NCBI RefSeq assembly: GCF_002858935.1
Contig: NZ_PJRT01000033.1
Span: forward strand, 1 to 64,000
Origin: Pantoea endophytica
Lineage (GTDB): Bacteria > Pseudomonadota > Gammaproteobacteria > Enterobacterales > Enterobacteriaceae
Length of the DNA stretch: 64,000 bases
Direction of reading: 5' to 3'
Shown: positions 1 through 8,504 of the stretch, piece after piece
Layout: each line of letters begins with the position of its first letter
How positions within the stretch are numbered: the first letter of the stretch is position 1
Program-made: the position numbers and the translations under genes
The notes under the pieces: model-generated
What the model saw: the letters and a program-made list of their open reading frames with translations, nothing else
Told to the model about the DNA's origin: nothing
Database searches by the model: none

Positions 1-232
1 CCGGGGCGATATCGACGTGCAGGCGCAGGGCGGAAACGTGACGACCTGGTCAACGCAGGACACTCATATTTCGAGCGGCAGGAAGCTGGTCGTGACGGCG
101 CAGGATGAGCTGACGCTGATTTGCGGCGGCGGTTATATAAAGCTGAAAGGCGGCAACGTGGAGATTGGCGGACCGGGTAAGCTGCTGGTTAAAAACGCGG
201 GCATCAGTAAGGCAGGGTCAGCAAATATGCAG
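1..232 (+). repeat. Direct repeat of the VgrG needle, copy 1
   Basis: Bases 1-138 are identical to 4145-4282; the similarity goes on with a few changes to about 232 and then decays in the tail. The pattern suggests recent duplication or gene conversion of the needle while the tails diverged. Confidence 0.85.
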
Positions 233-445
233 AGCGTGATGAAGTCCTTTGAGCCGGGAAGTTTTGATGAGAAGTTTATTATCAGGAATGCGTTAACGAA
301 AGAACCACTACCAGGCAAAGCTTATAGCATTACCCTGCCAGATGGTTCTGTTTTTTCAGGTATCACCGATGGCATTGGCGCAACTTCTCTCAATTCATCT
401 GATGTTATTGACAATATGATAATCACCTTAAGCAAGGTAAATTAA
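2..445 (+). CDS. vgrG: VgrG spike protein, C-terminal part (gene begins before the window)
   Basis: The reading frame is open from base 2, so only the last 147 residues are visible. VgrG forms the trimeric tip of the T6SS tube. The visible part is the end of the DUF2345 beta-helical needle (glycine-rich, alternating hydrophobic residues, GGGYIKLKGGNVEIGGPGK). A tail of about 65 residues follows, whose pattern (NALTKEPLPGKAYSITLPDG) resembles the transthyretin-like adaptor that holds Tle phospholipases on VgrG in other systems. The needle part is GC-rich and identical over the first 138 bases to bases 4145-4282. The tail from about 230 on is more AT-rich and differs. The next gene starts one base after the stop, so the tail is probably matched to the effector that follows. 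Confidence 0.9.
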   Translation, partial: RGDIDVQAQGGNVTTWSTQDTHISSGRKLVVTAQDELTLICGGGYIKLKGGNVEIGGPGKLLVKNAGISKAGSANMQSVMKSFEPGSFDEKFIIRNALTKEPLPGKAYSITLPDGSVFSGITDGIGATSLNSSDVIDNMIITLSKVN

Positions 446-446
446 T

Positions 447-1490
447 ATGATGTGGAACTCATCAAATAATAAGGTTCTCATTGCCTTTGTCATTCTTATG
501 ATATTTTTCGGTGTTTATAAGATTTTTGGAATTTTTATAGTGCATAGCATGGGGGCAAGTTTCGGAGTCGGTTTAGGGGGGATGAGTGGCTCTCAAAAAA
601 CTATCGAAGCGCGTAAGGTTGATACAGATGCACCCAGTCAGATCATTTATCGAATTGATAAAAATCGTTTTTTAACGCTGGAGAACTATATTTCATGCGA
701 TAAGGGTGGGCAGGTTTATTATAATGATACCCAGAGGGGGATTAAGACTTTTGTGGGTTTCAATAATGATTTTTATGATTTCTCATACAGTAAAGGAAAT
801 AGTGTTTCGGCTTATCAGGGTACCATAATTAATGGGGCCAATAACGGTTATCTTGCATTTCCTGGTGCGTCGACGCAACAGTACTGTGGTAGTGGTAATT
901 CTGAAAGAGGTTGTCCTGTTTTCTTTTACTTCTCTCCTGATTATGGTAAGACCTTTATTTATAATTCTATTAAAGATGGTTATGATACACCTAAGCGATT
1001 TAGTAAACTTAAGGTAGTCGTAAACAATAATGGTGTTTATTTAAGAGATGAGTCTGAGGAAGAACCTCTACATGATGATTATAAGAGGTCTTATAACGAC
1101 ATAACGAGGGTGATTTTCTACTACTACGAGTCAGGGAAGTTGATAAATATTTACAATTATTGGGATAAGCTTGTTTACAAAAACATAAAGTCAGAGATTG
1201 AGAAAAGAAAGCTTTCTTACGCTGATGTTTACGATCAAAGTTTTAACATTTACTCCTACGCCAAAACACTGAAACCAGTACCAACGAGTGATGAGATTAA
1301 TCGCATGGCTGATGAATTAAGAGATCTCATTGGGAAGGAAGAAAAAAAAATTTATAAAAATAAAATAAAATTACCGATTTTTTCCAAAATGGATAGGGAT
1401 GATAAATATCGATGCAATATGAATGAACGAGCAAAAAGAATAACATATATCTCTAAAGACGGAAGAAAAGAGGTGATTGATCATGAGTAA
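447..1490 (+). CDS. Tli3-like T6SS immunity protein, long form
   Basis: A 347-residue protein with an N-terminal membrane anchor or uncleaved signal (about residues 9-33), then a soluble, presumably periplasmic domain. It carries the same signature as the two shorter homologues downstream (IIYRIDKNRFLTLENYISC, then GGxVYYNDT) and a similar end (DDKYRCN...RITYIS). It is about 90 residues longer than they are because of extra sequence in the middle. Its place between a VgrG tail and a Tle3 phospholipase is the usual vgrG-tli3-tle3 order, in which Tli3 protects the producer from the lipase in the periplasm. It overlaps the effector start by 8 bases (ATG at 1483). Codon use is AT-rich. Function is inferred from context and family resemblance. 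Confidence 0.75.
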   Translation: MMWNSSNNKVLIAFVILMIFFGVYKIFGIFIVHSMGASFGVGLGGMSGSQKTIEARKVDTDAPSQIIYRIDKNRFLTLENYISCDKGGQVYYNDTQRGIKTFVGFNNDFYDFSYSKGNSVSAYQGTIINGANNGYLAFPGASTQQYCGSGNSERGCPVFFYFSPDYGKTFIYNSIKDGYDTPKRFSKLKVVVNNNGVYLRDESEEEPLHDDYKRSYNDITRVIFYYYESGKLINIYNYWDKLVYKNIKSEIEKRKLSYADVYDQSFNIYSYAKTLKPVPTSDEINRMADELRDLIGKEEKKIYKNKIKLPIFSKMDRDDKYRCNMNERAKRITYISKDGRKEVIDHE

Positions 1491-3426
1491 TGGAATAGAG
1501 CCAATCCGTGAACTTGAATGTGAATTTGATGATAACGGACATCCATCATGGACATCATTCCCTTCACATAAGAATTGCAAAGTCAGAGGCGGATGTGATT
1601 TGCCGCCTCATTTACCAGGGGTTATTATTTTGATTCATGGTGTGAACTCTACAGGGGAATGGTTCAAAAGTGCAGAAGATAATTTATGTTCTGGATTAAA
1701 TAAGAGGTTAGGACTTGATAATTCATCTTTTGAGTTAAAACCTAAAGTATATGTTAGTGATGAAAAAGTCGCGAATGAACCTTTAGTAGAGCGAGTCATA
1801 CCATTAACAAATAAAAATGAAAGAGATTCTCCAGTGATTCGATTTTATTGGGGGTATTCTTCAATCAAAGGTGAGGAGAATAAGTATGTTATACCTTTAG
1901 CTAATAAGAAAGGATTAGACTACCATCAACTCAAAAGACGAGGCTTTTCCAATGAAAAAATTGCAGAGGAGGGACCATTTTTTTGGGGGGGCGGACCATT
2001 TCAAAATGGTACAAATAATTTACATTCTTTATGGAGTGACAAAGGTTTTAAGGAGAGCATCTCTGGTTTTAAAGTACAGTGGGTTAATGAAGACGAAGAT
2101 CGTTTACTAACCAATGCGCCACCACGTAAATATTATGCACATGCAGCGAAACGTCTTGCTAACTTAATTGACAGTGTACGTAATAAATATCCGAAAGATA
2201 CTGTTACGATCATATCCCATAGTCAGGGGACAATGATAGCAATGGCTGCAGTAGCGATAGCGGAACATGCACCTGATGCTTTATTTGTACTTAATTCACC
2301 TTATGCATTGGAGCACAATATTCTTACTGAAGCTTCACTTACTGACGATGAATGTATTTCTCCTGAAGGACGCGAAAGCACTTTATCTGCTATAGTTAGT
2401 AAAGTAGCTACTAGGAAAACACATTTATCATCTATTGGCTATGGTGGGCTTTGTGTTGGTCAGACAAGTAATAAAAAAAACTGGCGGCCGGATGTGATTT
2501 TGTTATCTAAAAATGGCGATGAGATTCAAGAAAGAGATAATCACGGTAGGACATATATATATTTCTGCCCTCATGATCGTGTAATGGGGTCTCGTCCATT
2601 ACGTTCAATTGGTTGGCAAGGATTACCAAATAATATTATAGGTAAGCCACATCCTTTATTACTAAAGCACGAAGGTGCACTTTTTCAGAGAATGCTTGCG
2701 CGTAGTACGCCATGTGGTGATATTCCCAATCCTAAAACACCATTTGCCAAATTACCAGACGGAAAACCCTTTTGGGACGATGCAGGCGACAAATACCAAA
2801 GTAGCAGCTTTACATATCCTAACCCTCCTGAGTGGCAAACTGTCTTTATCAATGCAGAAAAAGTTCCAGAACCGATTCAACCTGAAAGCTTGGCAAGATT
2901 TGATGGAACCCGAGTAGGGGCTGAACATAGTGTAGAAGAACAAAAAGATGGGTGGGGAGAAATTAAAGTTGGCGGCAGTAATAAGAATGATAATACATAT
3001 GACAATTACATAAATCTTTATCCAAATAAAGATGTATTAATCGGTTTTAGTAATATAGGCACTAAAACTAGACCTCAGATGGTACCTGTGACTCGGGAGG
3101 AAACTTTTGAAGAAAAGGATCTTCGCCTGAGAACTTATGTTTCTCAGCCAACTGATCACAGTACTTTACCAATGAGCGCTGAGTTTATGGCTCAGGTAGT
3201 TGCTTATGATTTGCCGATAGGATATTGCGATGCAACTTGGGATAAAGCCTTCATGGATGAATTGCGCCGAAAAGCTGATTGGGTACAGGGTGAGGATCCT
3301 TACCTGTTTAGTGGAGTACCTGACAAAGTACCTGAACCCGATTTAATTAGCAGAGATACTGTCACAGATAAATTTAATCGAGAGCAAATGACGTTGCCGG
3401 TATATAGGGCCGTAAATAAAGCATAG
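1483..3426 (+). CDS. Tle3-type T6SS phospholipase effector (alpha/beta hydrolase with DUF3274)
   Basis: A 647-residue protein with an alpha/beta-hydrolase core: an oxyanion-type segment ILIHGVNSTGEW near residue 50 and a nucleophile elbow ISHSQG with Ser at residue 247. A conserved block APPRKYYAHAAKRL precedes the elbow, and CPHDRVMG probably supplies the acid. The C-terminal third has the DUF3274 features YVSQPTDHSTLP and YDLPIGYCDATWDK. Tle3 enzymes hydrolyse membrane phospholipids of rival cells after delivery on VgrG. No signal peptide is seen, as expected for T6SS cargo. ATG 1483 was chosen over an upstream TTG because GAGGTG lies about 8 bases before it. The gene is AT-rich and paralogous to the gene at 6446. 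Whether it is still loaded depends on the VgrG upstream. Confidence 0.88.
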   Translation: MSNGIEPIRELECEFDDNGHPSWTSFPSHKNCKVRGGCDLPPHLPGVIILIHGVNSTGEWFKSAEDNLCSGLNKRLGLDNSSFELKPKVYVSDEKVANEPLVERVIPLTNKNERDSPVIRFYWGYSSIKGEENKYVIPLANKKGLDYHQLKRRGFSNEKIAEEGPFFWGGGPFQNGTNNLHSLWSDKGFKESISGFKVQWVNEDEDRLLTNAPPRKYYAHAAKRLANLIDSVRNKYPKDTVTIISHSQGTMIAMAAVAIAEHAPDALFVLNSPYALEHNILTEASLTDDECISPEGRESTLSAIVSKVATRKTHLSSIGYGGLCVGQTSNKKNWRPDVILLSKNGDEIQERDNHGRTYIYFCPHDRVMGSRPLRSIGWQGLPNNIIGKPHPLLLKHEGALFQRMLARSTPCGDIPNPKTPFAKLPDGKPFWDDAGDKYQSSSFTYPNPPEWQTVFINAEKVPEPIQPESLARFDGTRVGAEHSVEEQKDGWGEIKVGGSNKNDNTYDNYINLYPNKDVLIGFSNIGTKTRPQMVPVTREETFEEKDLRLRTYVSQPTDHSTLPMSAEFMAQVVAYDLPIGYCDATWDKAFMDELRRKADWVQGEDPYLFSGVPDKVPEPDLISRDTVTDKFNREQMTLPVYRAVNKA

Positions 3427-3435
3427 GTAGCAATA

Positions 3436-3580
3436 ATGATAAGCTAGCGGTCGTCCTGGGAGATTATACGTCCGACGGTGGCAAAGTCACGTCTGCATAA
3501 TCGACTTTAAATATTCAGAAAAAAAATGCTGCCCATGCTGAATAATACGGTGTCTGCCCATTGGCACAAACCGTATTGAT
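3436..3580 (+). pseudogene. PAAR-domain gene remnant
   Basis: This stretch aligns base by base with the first 145-150 bases of the intact PAAR gene at 8830: similar ATAATG start, GTCxTGGGAGATT, GGTGGCAAAGTCAC, ATACGGTGTC and CCGTATT. It has a stop at codon 4 and small indels, so it cannot be translated as PAAR. The similarity stops near 3580, where sequence from the middle of a vgrG gene begins. The module that starts at base 2 therefore once ended in a PAAR gene, as the last module still does. Confidence 0.85.
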
Positions 3581-4592
3581 CCTGAACTACAGGCGCAACG
3601 TGCTGCGCACGCCTGCGAACAACAAGCTGCGCCTCGATGACACGCGCGGCCAGGAGCACATCAAGCTCAGTACCGAATACGGTGGCAAGAGCCAGCTGAA
3701 TCTTGGGCATCTGGTCGATGGCGAGCGTCAGCCGCGCGGCGAAGGCTTTGAGCTGCGCACCGACGGCTGGCGCGCCATCCGGGCTGGCAAAGAGCTGTTT
3801 ATCAGCGCCGATGGGCAGGCAGCGGCACAGGGTAAGCAGAAGGACATGGAGGCGGCGCTGTCGCGTCTGTCCGCCGCGCTGACGGAAATGCAGTCGCTGG
3901 CGGCCAGCGCGCAGCAGGCGCTGCTGCAGAAAAAGATAGAAGACATGCAGCAGGAAGTGCTGCTGGGCAGCGCGCCGCAGGGCGTGGCGCTGGTGAGCGG
4001 CGGGAATATGCAGCTGTCGGCGCAGGATAACCTGACGCTGACCGCCGGAAAGCAGATGGACCTCGGCGCGCAGAAGAACTTCACCGTGGCGGCAGGCAAA
4101 CAAATCAGCCTGTACAGCCGCGAGGGCGCGAAGCTGTTTACTTTCCGGGGCGATATCGACGTGCAGGCGCAGGGCGGAAACGTGACGACCTGGTCAACGC
4201 AGGACACTCATATTTCGAGCGGCAGGAAGCTGGTCGTGACGGCGCAGGATGAGCTGACGCTGATTTGCGGCGGCGGTTATATCAGGCTTAAAGGCGGCAA
4301 CGTGGAGATTGGCGGACCGGGCAAACTGCTGGTTAAAAATGCGGGCATAAGTAAAGCTGGTGCAGCGAATATGGAAGGTGTGATGAAGTCATTTTCACCA
4401 GAAACTTTTGATGAGAAGTTTGTCGCCACAAATGCGTTAACAGGTCATCCGATAGCCAACCTGCCTTACCGCATTACTAAGCCGGGAGGAAAAGTGATTG
4501 AGGGAGTTACTTCTGCTTCTGGCGAGACAGAACTAGCTCAATCTGAAATTGTTGACGATATGATCCTGACATTTAATCCGGCATTAAAATAA
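3577..4592 (+). pseudogene. vgrG: Headless VgrG (C-terminal two thirds, no start)
   Basis: About 335 codons of VgrG: NNKLRLDDTRGQEHI, the NLGHLVDGERQPRGEGFEL segment, a helical linker rich in Ala and Gln, the DUF2345 needle and a transthyretin-like tail ending at 4592. The gp27/gp5-like N-terminal half needed for trimer and tube docking is absent, and the open frame begins inside the PAAR remnant with no plausible start. It is most likely a silent cassette left by recombination. Bases 4145-4282 are identical to the first 138 bases of the window. The tail differs from that of the first VgrG. It could still act as a donor for gene conversion of the working vgrG. Confidence 0.8.
4145..4375 (+). 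repeat. Direct repeat of the VgrG needle, copy 2
   Basis: Second copy of the repeat that starts the window, offset 4144 bases, inside the headless VgrG. Confidence 0.85.
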
Positions 4593-4850
4593 CATCGGGG
4601 TATTACAATGGTTAATACTGAAAGTAAAACTATGAGCAGAAGAAAGAAAATAACATTAGCTATATTAATTTCTCTAGCAGTTGTTATGGTTGTTGTCTGG
4701 AATTTTGTATTACCTATGATAGCAGCTACTGGAGGTGGAAGTTTTGGTTATGGCTTTCCAAGTGGTTCTGGCGGTCGGGCTATCAGGAGTGTTGAGATCG
4801 ATGTTGATCCGCAAGTTGTCTATCGCATAGATGATCATCGTTTTTTCACC
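4435..4850 (+). repeat. Direct repeat, copy 1 (VgrG tail plus start of tli3)
   Basis: From CGTTAAC at 4435 through the VgrG tail stop, the short spacer with GGGGTATTACAATG and the first part of the immunity gene, the sequence repeats at 5503 with a constant offset of 1068 bases. Similarity falls away gradually after about 4850. Confidence 0.85.
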
Positions 4851-5360
4851 TTTGAAAATTATGTGAGTTGTAGCAGTGGTGGATTTGTATATTACAATGA
4901 CACAAATAAAAGAATTAAGAAGCTCGCTGGAATAGAGGGCAGTGATAAAAAACTTCAGAATGAGGTTTCTATCAGTGAGCGTAATGATGTTTTATCTTTT
5001 ATTGGTAAATTTATCTACTCTGCTGGAGATAATATCATTGCATATCCTACTAGGGATATTAACTATAAGTATGGTAATTCTACTCACTTTATATCTTTTC
5101 AGGATGTAAATGACTCATCAAAGGATTCCTTTATGAAAGTTGCTGGTCCAAATATTTCCATCATAGTCATGAGTGATTCTGTACTTGCTAAAACAAGTAT
5201 TTTGAGTGAGTTTTACTACAGTCATAAGGCGCCATTAAATTCAGGTGATTATAATTTTATCAATGATGAAGACTTAGTATTGAATAGTGCGTCAATAGAT
5301 GATCGTTTTCATTGTAATGAAAGTATCAAACCTAGAAAAATAAAGTACATTTCTAACTGA
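4608..5360 (+). CDS. Tli3-like T6SS immunity protein, orphan copy
   Basis: A 250-residue protein with one N-terminal membrane segment (about residues 14-36, after MSRRKK), a Gly/Ser-rich stretch, then the Tli3-like signature QVVYRIDDHRFFTFENYVSC. The first 100 residues are almost the same as those of the gene at 5676; the remainder diverges strongly, as expected if each copy fits a different lipase. The effector that should follow is reduced to a stub of 43 codons (5377-5508), so this is an orphan immunity gene. Such genes can still protect against siblings that carry the lost toxin. The start used has GGGG about 8 bases upstream. AT-rich. Confidence 0.75.
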   Translation: MVNTESKTMSRRKKITLAILISLAVVMVVVWNFVLPMIAATGGGSFGYGFPSGSGGRAIRSVEIDVDPQVVYRIDDHRFFTFENYVSCSSGGFVYYNDTNKRIKKLAGIEGSDKKLQNEVSISERNDVLSFIGKFIYSAGDNIIAYPTRDINYKYGNSTHFISFQDVNDSSKDSFMKVAGPNISIIVMSDSVLAKTSILSEFYYSHKAPLNSGDYNFINDEDLVLNSASIDDRFHCNESIKPRKIKYISN

Positions 5361-5376
5361 CAGGATGTTCACTAAT

Positions 5377-5508
5377 ATGAAGAATGGAAAAGAACCAACG
5401 CGAGATGTTGCTTGTTTTTTTAGTGATAACGGGAGTCCTCAATTTCGAAGCAGTCTTTCACCAAAAAGTGTTCAAGTCAGGGCTGAATGTAAGCATCCTC
5501 CTCGTTAA
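5377..5508 (+). pseudogene. Tle3 effector stub (first 43 codons)
   Basis: ATG at 5377 opens 43 codons matching the N-terminus of the Tle3 proteins: PTRDVACFFSDNGSPQF compares with PTRESNCFLGDNGNPYF in the gene at 6446, and VRAECKHP occurs in both. The frame then runs into a stop inside CGTTAAC, exactly where sequence homologous to a VgrG tail begins. The catalytic domain is completely lost. This is a deletion product that joined the start of tle3 to the end of a vgrG. Confidence 0.85.
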
Positions 5509-5918
5509 CGGGTCATCCGATATTCAACCTGCCGTATTGCACCACCATGCCGGGTGGTAAGACTATTGAGAGCGTAGTTTCTGCATCTGCCGAGACAAAA
5601 CTAGCTCAATCTGAAATTGTTTACGATAAGATCCTGACATTTAATCCGGTATCAAAATAATATTGGGGTATTACAATGGATAATACTGAAAGTAAAACTA
5701 TGAGCAGAAGAAAGAAAATAATATTAGCTATATTAATTTCTCTTGCAGTGGTGATGATTGTTGTTTGGAATTTTGTATTACCTATGATAGCAGCTACTGT
5801 AGGTGGAAGTTTTGGTTATGGCTTTCCAAGTGGTTCGGGCGGTCGGGCTATCAGGAGTGTTGAGATCGATGTTGACCCGCAAGTGGTTTATCGCATAGAC
5901 AATCATCGCTTCTTTACT
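5503..5918 (+). repeat. Direct repeat, copy 2 (VgrG tail plus start of tli3)
   Basis: Second copy of the repeat at 4435. It begins exactly at the junction with the Tle3 stub, so one end of this repeat is a recombination breakpoint. Confidence 0.85.
5505..5660 (+). pseudogene. VgrG tail fragment
   Basis: The frame TTAACGGGTCATCCG onwards is open to 5660 and matches the last 52 codons of the headless VgrG at 4437-4592, offset by 1068 bases. It keeps the LTGHPI, PGGK, LAQSEIV and ILTFNP elements, with substitutions. It has no start or needle domain. It is joined to the Tle3 stub on its left and followed by an intact immunity gene on its right, so it marks the left edge of a third cargo module. 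Confidence 0.85.
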
Positions 5919-6449
5919 TTAGAGAATTATGTCAGTTGTCACAGTGGTGGGCTTGTGTATTACAATGATACAAACAAAAAGATAAAGATATTCGCTGGGC
6001 TGGAAGGTGACGATAAAAATCCTCAAGATGAATTCTCAATAAGTAGACAGAATGATGTTTTATCTTTTAATGGTGAGTTTATCTATGCTGCAGGTGATGA
6101 TTTAATTTCATACCCCCATCGCTTTGTTAACTATAAATATGGGAATTCGGAGCATTATATAGTTAGCGAAAGTTTAAGGGAGGGGGCTAAGTCGCACAAA
6201 AGTGAAAATATACTTCCAAGTGATACAGTGATTGTTACCAATGATGCAGTTTATATACAGGATAGAATTCACAAGGAATTATTAAAGCGAATAATATCCA
6301 TCGGAAGTAAAGATAAGGTTGGCAAATGGATTGATAACCCAGATTTCAAAATTGAGGCGCAATCAATTGATGAACGATTCCACTGTGATGACAATATCAA
6401 ACCTCGAAGCATTAGGTATTTAAAGGCTAGTAGTGGAGTTATGAAATGA
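5676..6449 (+). CDS. Tli3-like T6SS immunity protein
   Basis: A 257-residue protein with an N-terminal membrane anchor (about residues 14-36), a Gly/Ser-rich linker and the Tli3-like signature QVVYRIDNHRFFTLENYVSC followed by GGLVYYNDT, ending with the conserved RFHCDDNIKPRSIRYL. Its first part is nearly the same as the orphan copy at 4608, while the second half is its own. The stop overlaps the start of the next gene (ATGA), so immunity and effector are translationally coupled. It should neutralise the Tle3 at 6446 in the periplasm. The assignment rests on family resemblance and context. Confidence 0.8.
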   Translation: MDNTESKTMSRRKKIILAILISLAVVMIVVWNFVLPMIAATVGGSFGYGFPSGSGGRAIRSVEIDVDPQVVYRIDNHRFFTLENYVSCHSGGLVYYNDTNKKIKIFAGLEGDDKNPQDEFSISRQNDVLSFNGEFIYAAGDDLISYPHRFVNYKYGNSEHYIVSESLREGAKSHKSENILPSDTVIVTNDAVYIQDRIHKELLKRIISIGSKDKVGKWIDNPDFKIEAQSIDERFHCDDNIKPRSIRYLKASSGVMK

Positions 6450-8437
6450 ATAAAGTGAACGATCCTACTCGCGAGTCTAATTGTTTTCTTGGCGATAACG
6501 GGAATCCTTATTTTAAAAGCAGTCCGTCTCCAAAAAGTATTAAAGTAAGGGCAGAGTGTAAACATCCTATACATCACCCTGGGATCATTTTATTCGTGCA
6601 TGGTGTTAATTCCACTGGAGAGTGGTATTCAACAGCAGAAAGAAATATATGTGAAGGGCTTAATGAACGCTTGGGTTTAAAATCAACATCTTTTGAACTG
6701 ATTCCTAATAAATATAACTGTGACAATATATTTGATTTAGAAGGTTATAAATTGGATCGGGTGTTGCTTAATGCGGGTGAGGCTAATTCCCCGGTGGTTC
6801 CTTTTTATTGGGGTTATAGAGCAGTTGATGGTGAAGAAGGAACATATGAAATACCGTTAGTTAATAAAAATAATGAAGACTACCATCTTCTTAAAGAAAA
6901 AGGATTGAAATTAGAAGAATTGAGAGGGAAAGGCCCTTGGTTCTGGGGAGGAGGGCCATTCCAAAACGGAACAAATAATTTGGTATCACTTTGGAGTGAT
7001 GTCGGATTTAATGAGAGGATGCGTTATTTAGGTCTGGAAGTGCAGGATTTTGCACCAGACTTTGACCGTTTGCTCAAGACTGCACCACCAAGGAAATATT
7101 ATGCACATGCAGCAAAGCGCTTGGCTGATTTGATGGATTCTATCCGTGATAAATTTCCACGAGACACTGTTAGTGTAATATCTCACAGTCAGGGAACCAT
7201 GATTGCTCTAGCAGCAACGTCACTAGCTAAGAAAGCACCTGATTGTCTCTTCATTTTGAATTCACCTTATGCAATGGAACCGAAAATTACGGATAAATTC
7301 TCTACACAAGATAAAGAGATCATTACAGACACCGCACGCGAACAGACTCTTGAGGCAATTATTAATAGAATAGCTGAGCGCTCTAATTTTCTGCAACCGG
7401 ATAAATACAATCAATTGTCTGTTGGTAAATCTTCAGACAATCAACCTTGGACACCAGATATATTTCATAAATCTTCATCGGGAAAAAAGATCCCTGAAAG
7501 AGATAATCACGGTAGGTTATATATATATTGTAACCCACACGACAGGGTCATGGGATCATCTCCTCTATTAAGCCTTGGTTGGCAAGGATTGCCTAATAGT
7601 GGGTTGGAGCAACAACCACATAAATTAATTACGGCCCACAAAGGACATTTATTTCAACGAATGATGGCACGTTCGACCTCTTGTGGGGCCGCGCCGAATT
7701 TTAAAACCCCCTTTTGGCCTTTGCCTGACGGAAAACCTTTTTGGGATGATGGCGGTAATTACCCAACATATTCTACGCCAAAATATCAAACCATTACTAT
7801 TAATTCAGAAGAGGTTCCTAAACCTATTTTTGCTGACCAAATGACCGATTTTGACGTTAAACGTCTAGGTGATGGTAGTGAATGGGATGAAATGCCCATT
7901 TCCCATAAGGGAAAGGGTTGGGGACAATTTTCCGAAAAATCTGACAAAGATGAAAAGTCAGTTGTTGTTCCTAATGATGATACGTTTAATAACTTTGTTG
8001 TGCTGTATCCCAAAAAAGAAGTTCCAACAGGTGCTTATCAACCATCAGGCAAAGCATTCCCTCAGTTTGAGCCAGTGATGCGTCTTGAAACTGATGAGGA
8101 GAGACGTATTCGCGTAGGTGCTTATATTTCTCAACCAACCGATCACAGTACATTACCTAATAGCCCTGACTTTATGCGACGGGTAGTCACCTATGATTTG
8201 CCTATTGGTTTTTGTGATGCTACTTGGGATAAGAATTTTATGGCAAAGTTGCGTGATATGGCAGACTGGACTAAGGGATATGACACTTATTTTGAAACAG
8301 GCCAGCTAAACATCCCACCAATTCCAGCTGAAATATTCACAGAAACCATTTCTGATGTAGAACTCGAAAAGAGAAAGGCTGAATGGTATGAAATGAATAA
8401 AAAAATTAATTCACGAACATCAATTAACTTTGGGTGA
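6446..8437 (+). CDS. Tle3-type T6SS phospholipase effector (alpha/beta hydrolase with DUF3274)
   Basis: A 663-residue paralogue of the effector at 1483. It has FVHGVNSTGEWY near residue 50, APPRKYYAHAAKRL, the nucleophile elbow VISHSQG (Ser 248), CNPHDRVMG, and the DUF3274 part with ISQPTDHSTLP and YDLPIGFCDATWDK. Expected role: phospholipase delivered into the periplasm of target cells. There is no signal peptide. The regions around the catalytic Ser are well conserved between the two paralogues, while the segments after residue 280 and around 520-560 vary. It is coupled to the immunity gene in front. The nearest intact PAAR gene lies 393 bases downstream and could cap the spike carrying it. 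Confidence 0.88.
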   Translation: MNKVNDPTRESNCFLGDNGNPYFKSSPSPKSIKVRAECKHPIHHPGIILFVHGVNSTGEWYSTAERNICEGLNERLGLKSTSFELIPNKYNCDNIFDLEGYKLDRVLLNAGEANSPVVPFYWGYRAVDGEEGTYEIPLVNKNNEDYHLLKEKGLKLEELRGKGPWFWGGGPFQNGTNNLVSLWSDVGFNERMRYLGLEVQDFAPDFDRLLKTAPPRKYYAHAAKRLADLMDSIRDKFPRDTVSVISHSQGTMIALAATSLAKKAPDCLFILNSPYAMEPKITDKFSTQDKEIITDTAREQTLEAIINRIAERSNFLQPDKYNQLSVGKSSDNQPWTPDIFHKSSSGKKIPERDNHGRLYIYCNPHDRVMGSSPLLSLGWQGLPNSGLEQQPHKLITAHKGHLFQRMMARSTSCGAAPNFKTPFWPLPDGKPFWDDGGNYPTYSTPKYQTITINSEEVPKPIFADQMTDFDVKRLGDGSEWDEMPISHKGKGWGQFSEKSDKDEKSVVVPNDDTFNNFVVLYPKKEVPTGAYQPSGKAFPQFEPVMRLETDEERRIRVGAYISQPTDHSTLPNSPDFMRRVVTYDLPIGFCDATWDKNFMAKLRDMADWTKGYDTYFETGQLNIPPIPAEIFTETISDVELEKRKAEWYEMNKKINSRTSINFG

Positions 8438-8504
8438 TGTTACTTGTTTTTGTATTGCAAGTTAAAATTTAATTAAGAGTTGGTTGATTTTTAATGAGGA
8501 AAGA

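Noticed and set aside
3507-4207. Frames on the - strand opposite the headless VgrG
   Set aside because: Shadows of the VgrG coding sequence; one is Arg/His/Gln-rich, the other Ser/Cys-rich, and neither has a domain.
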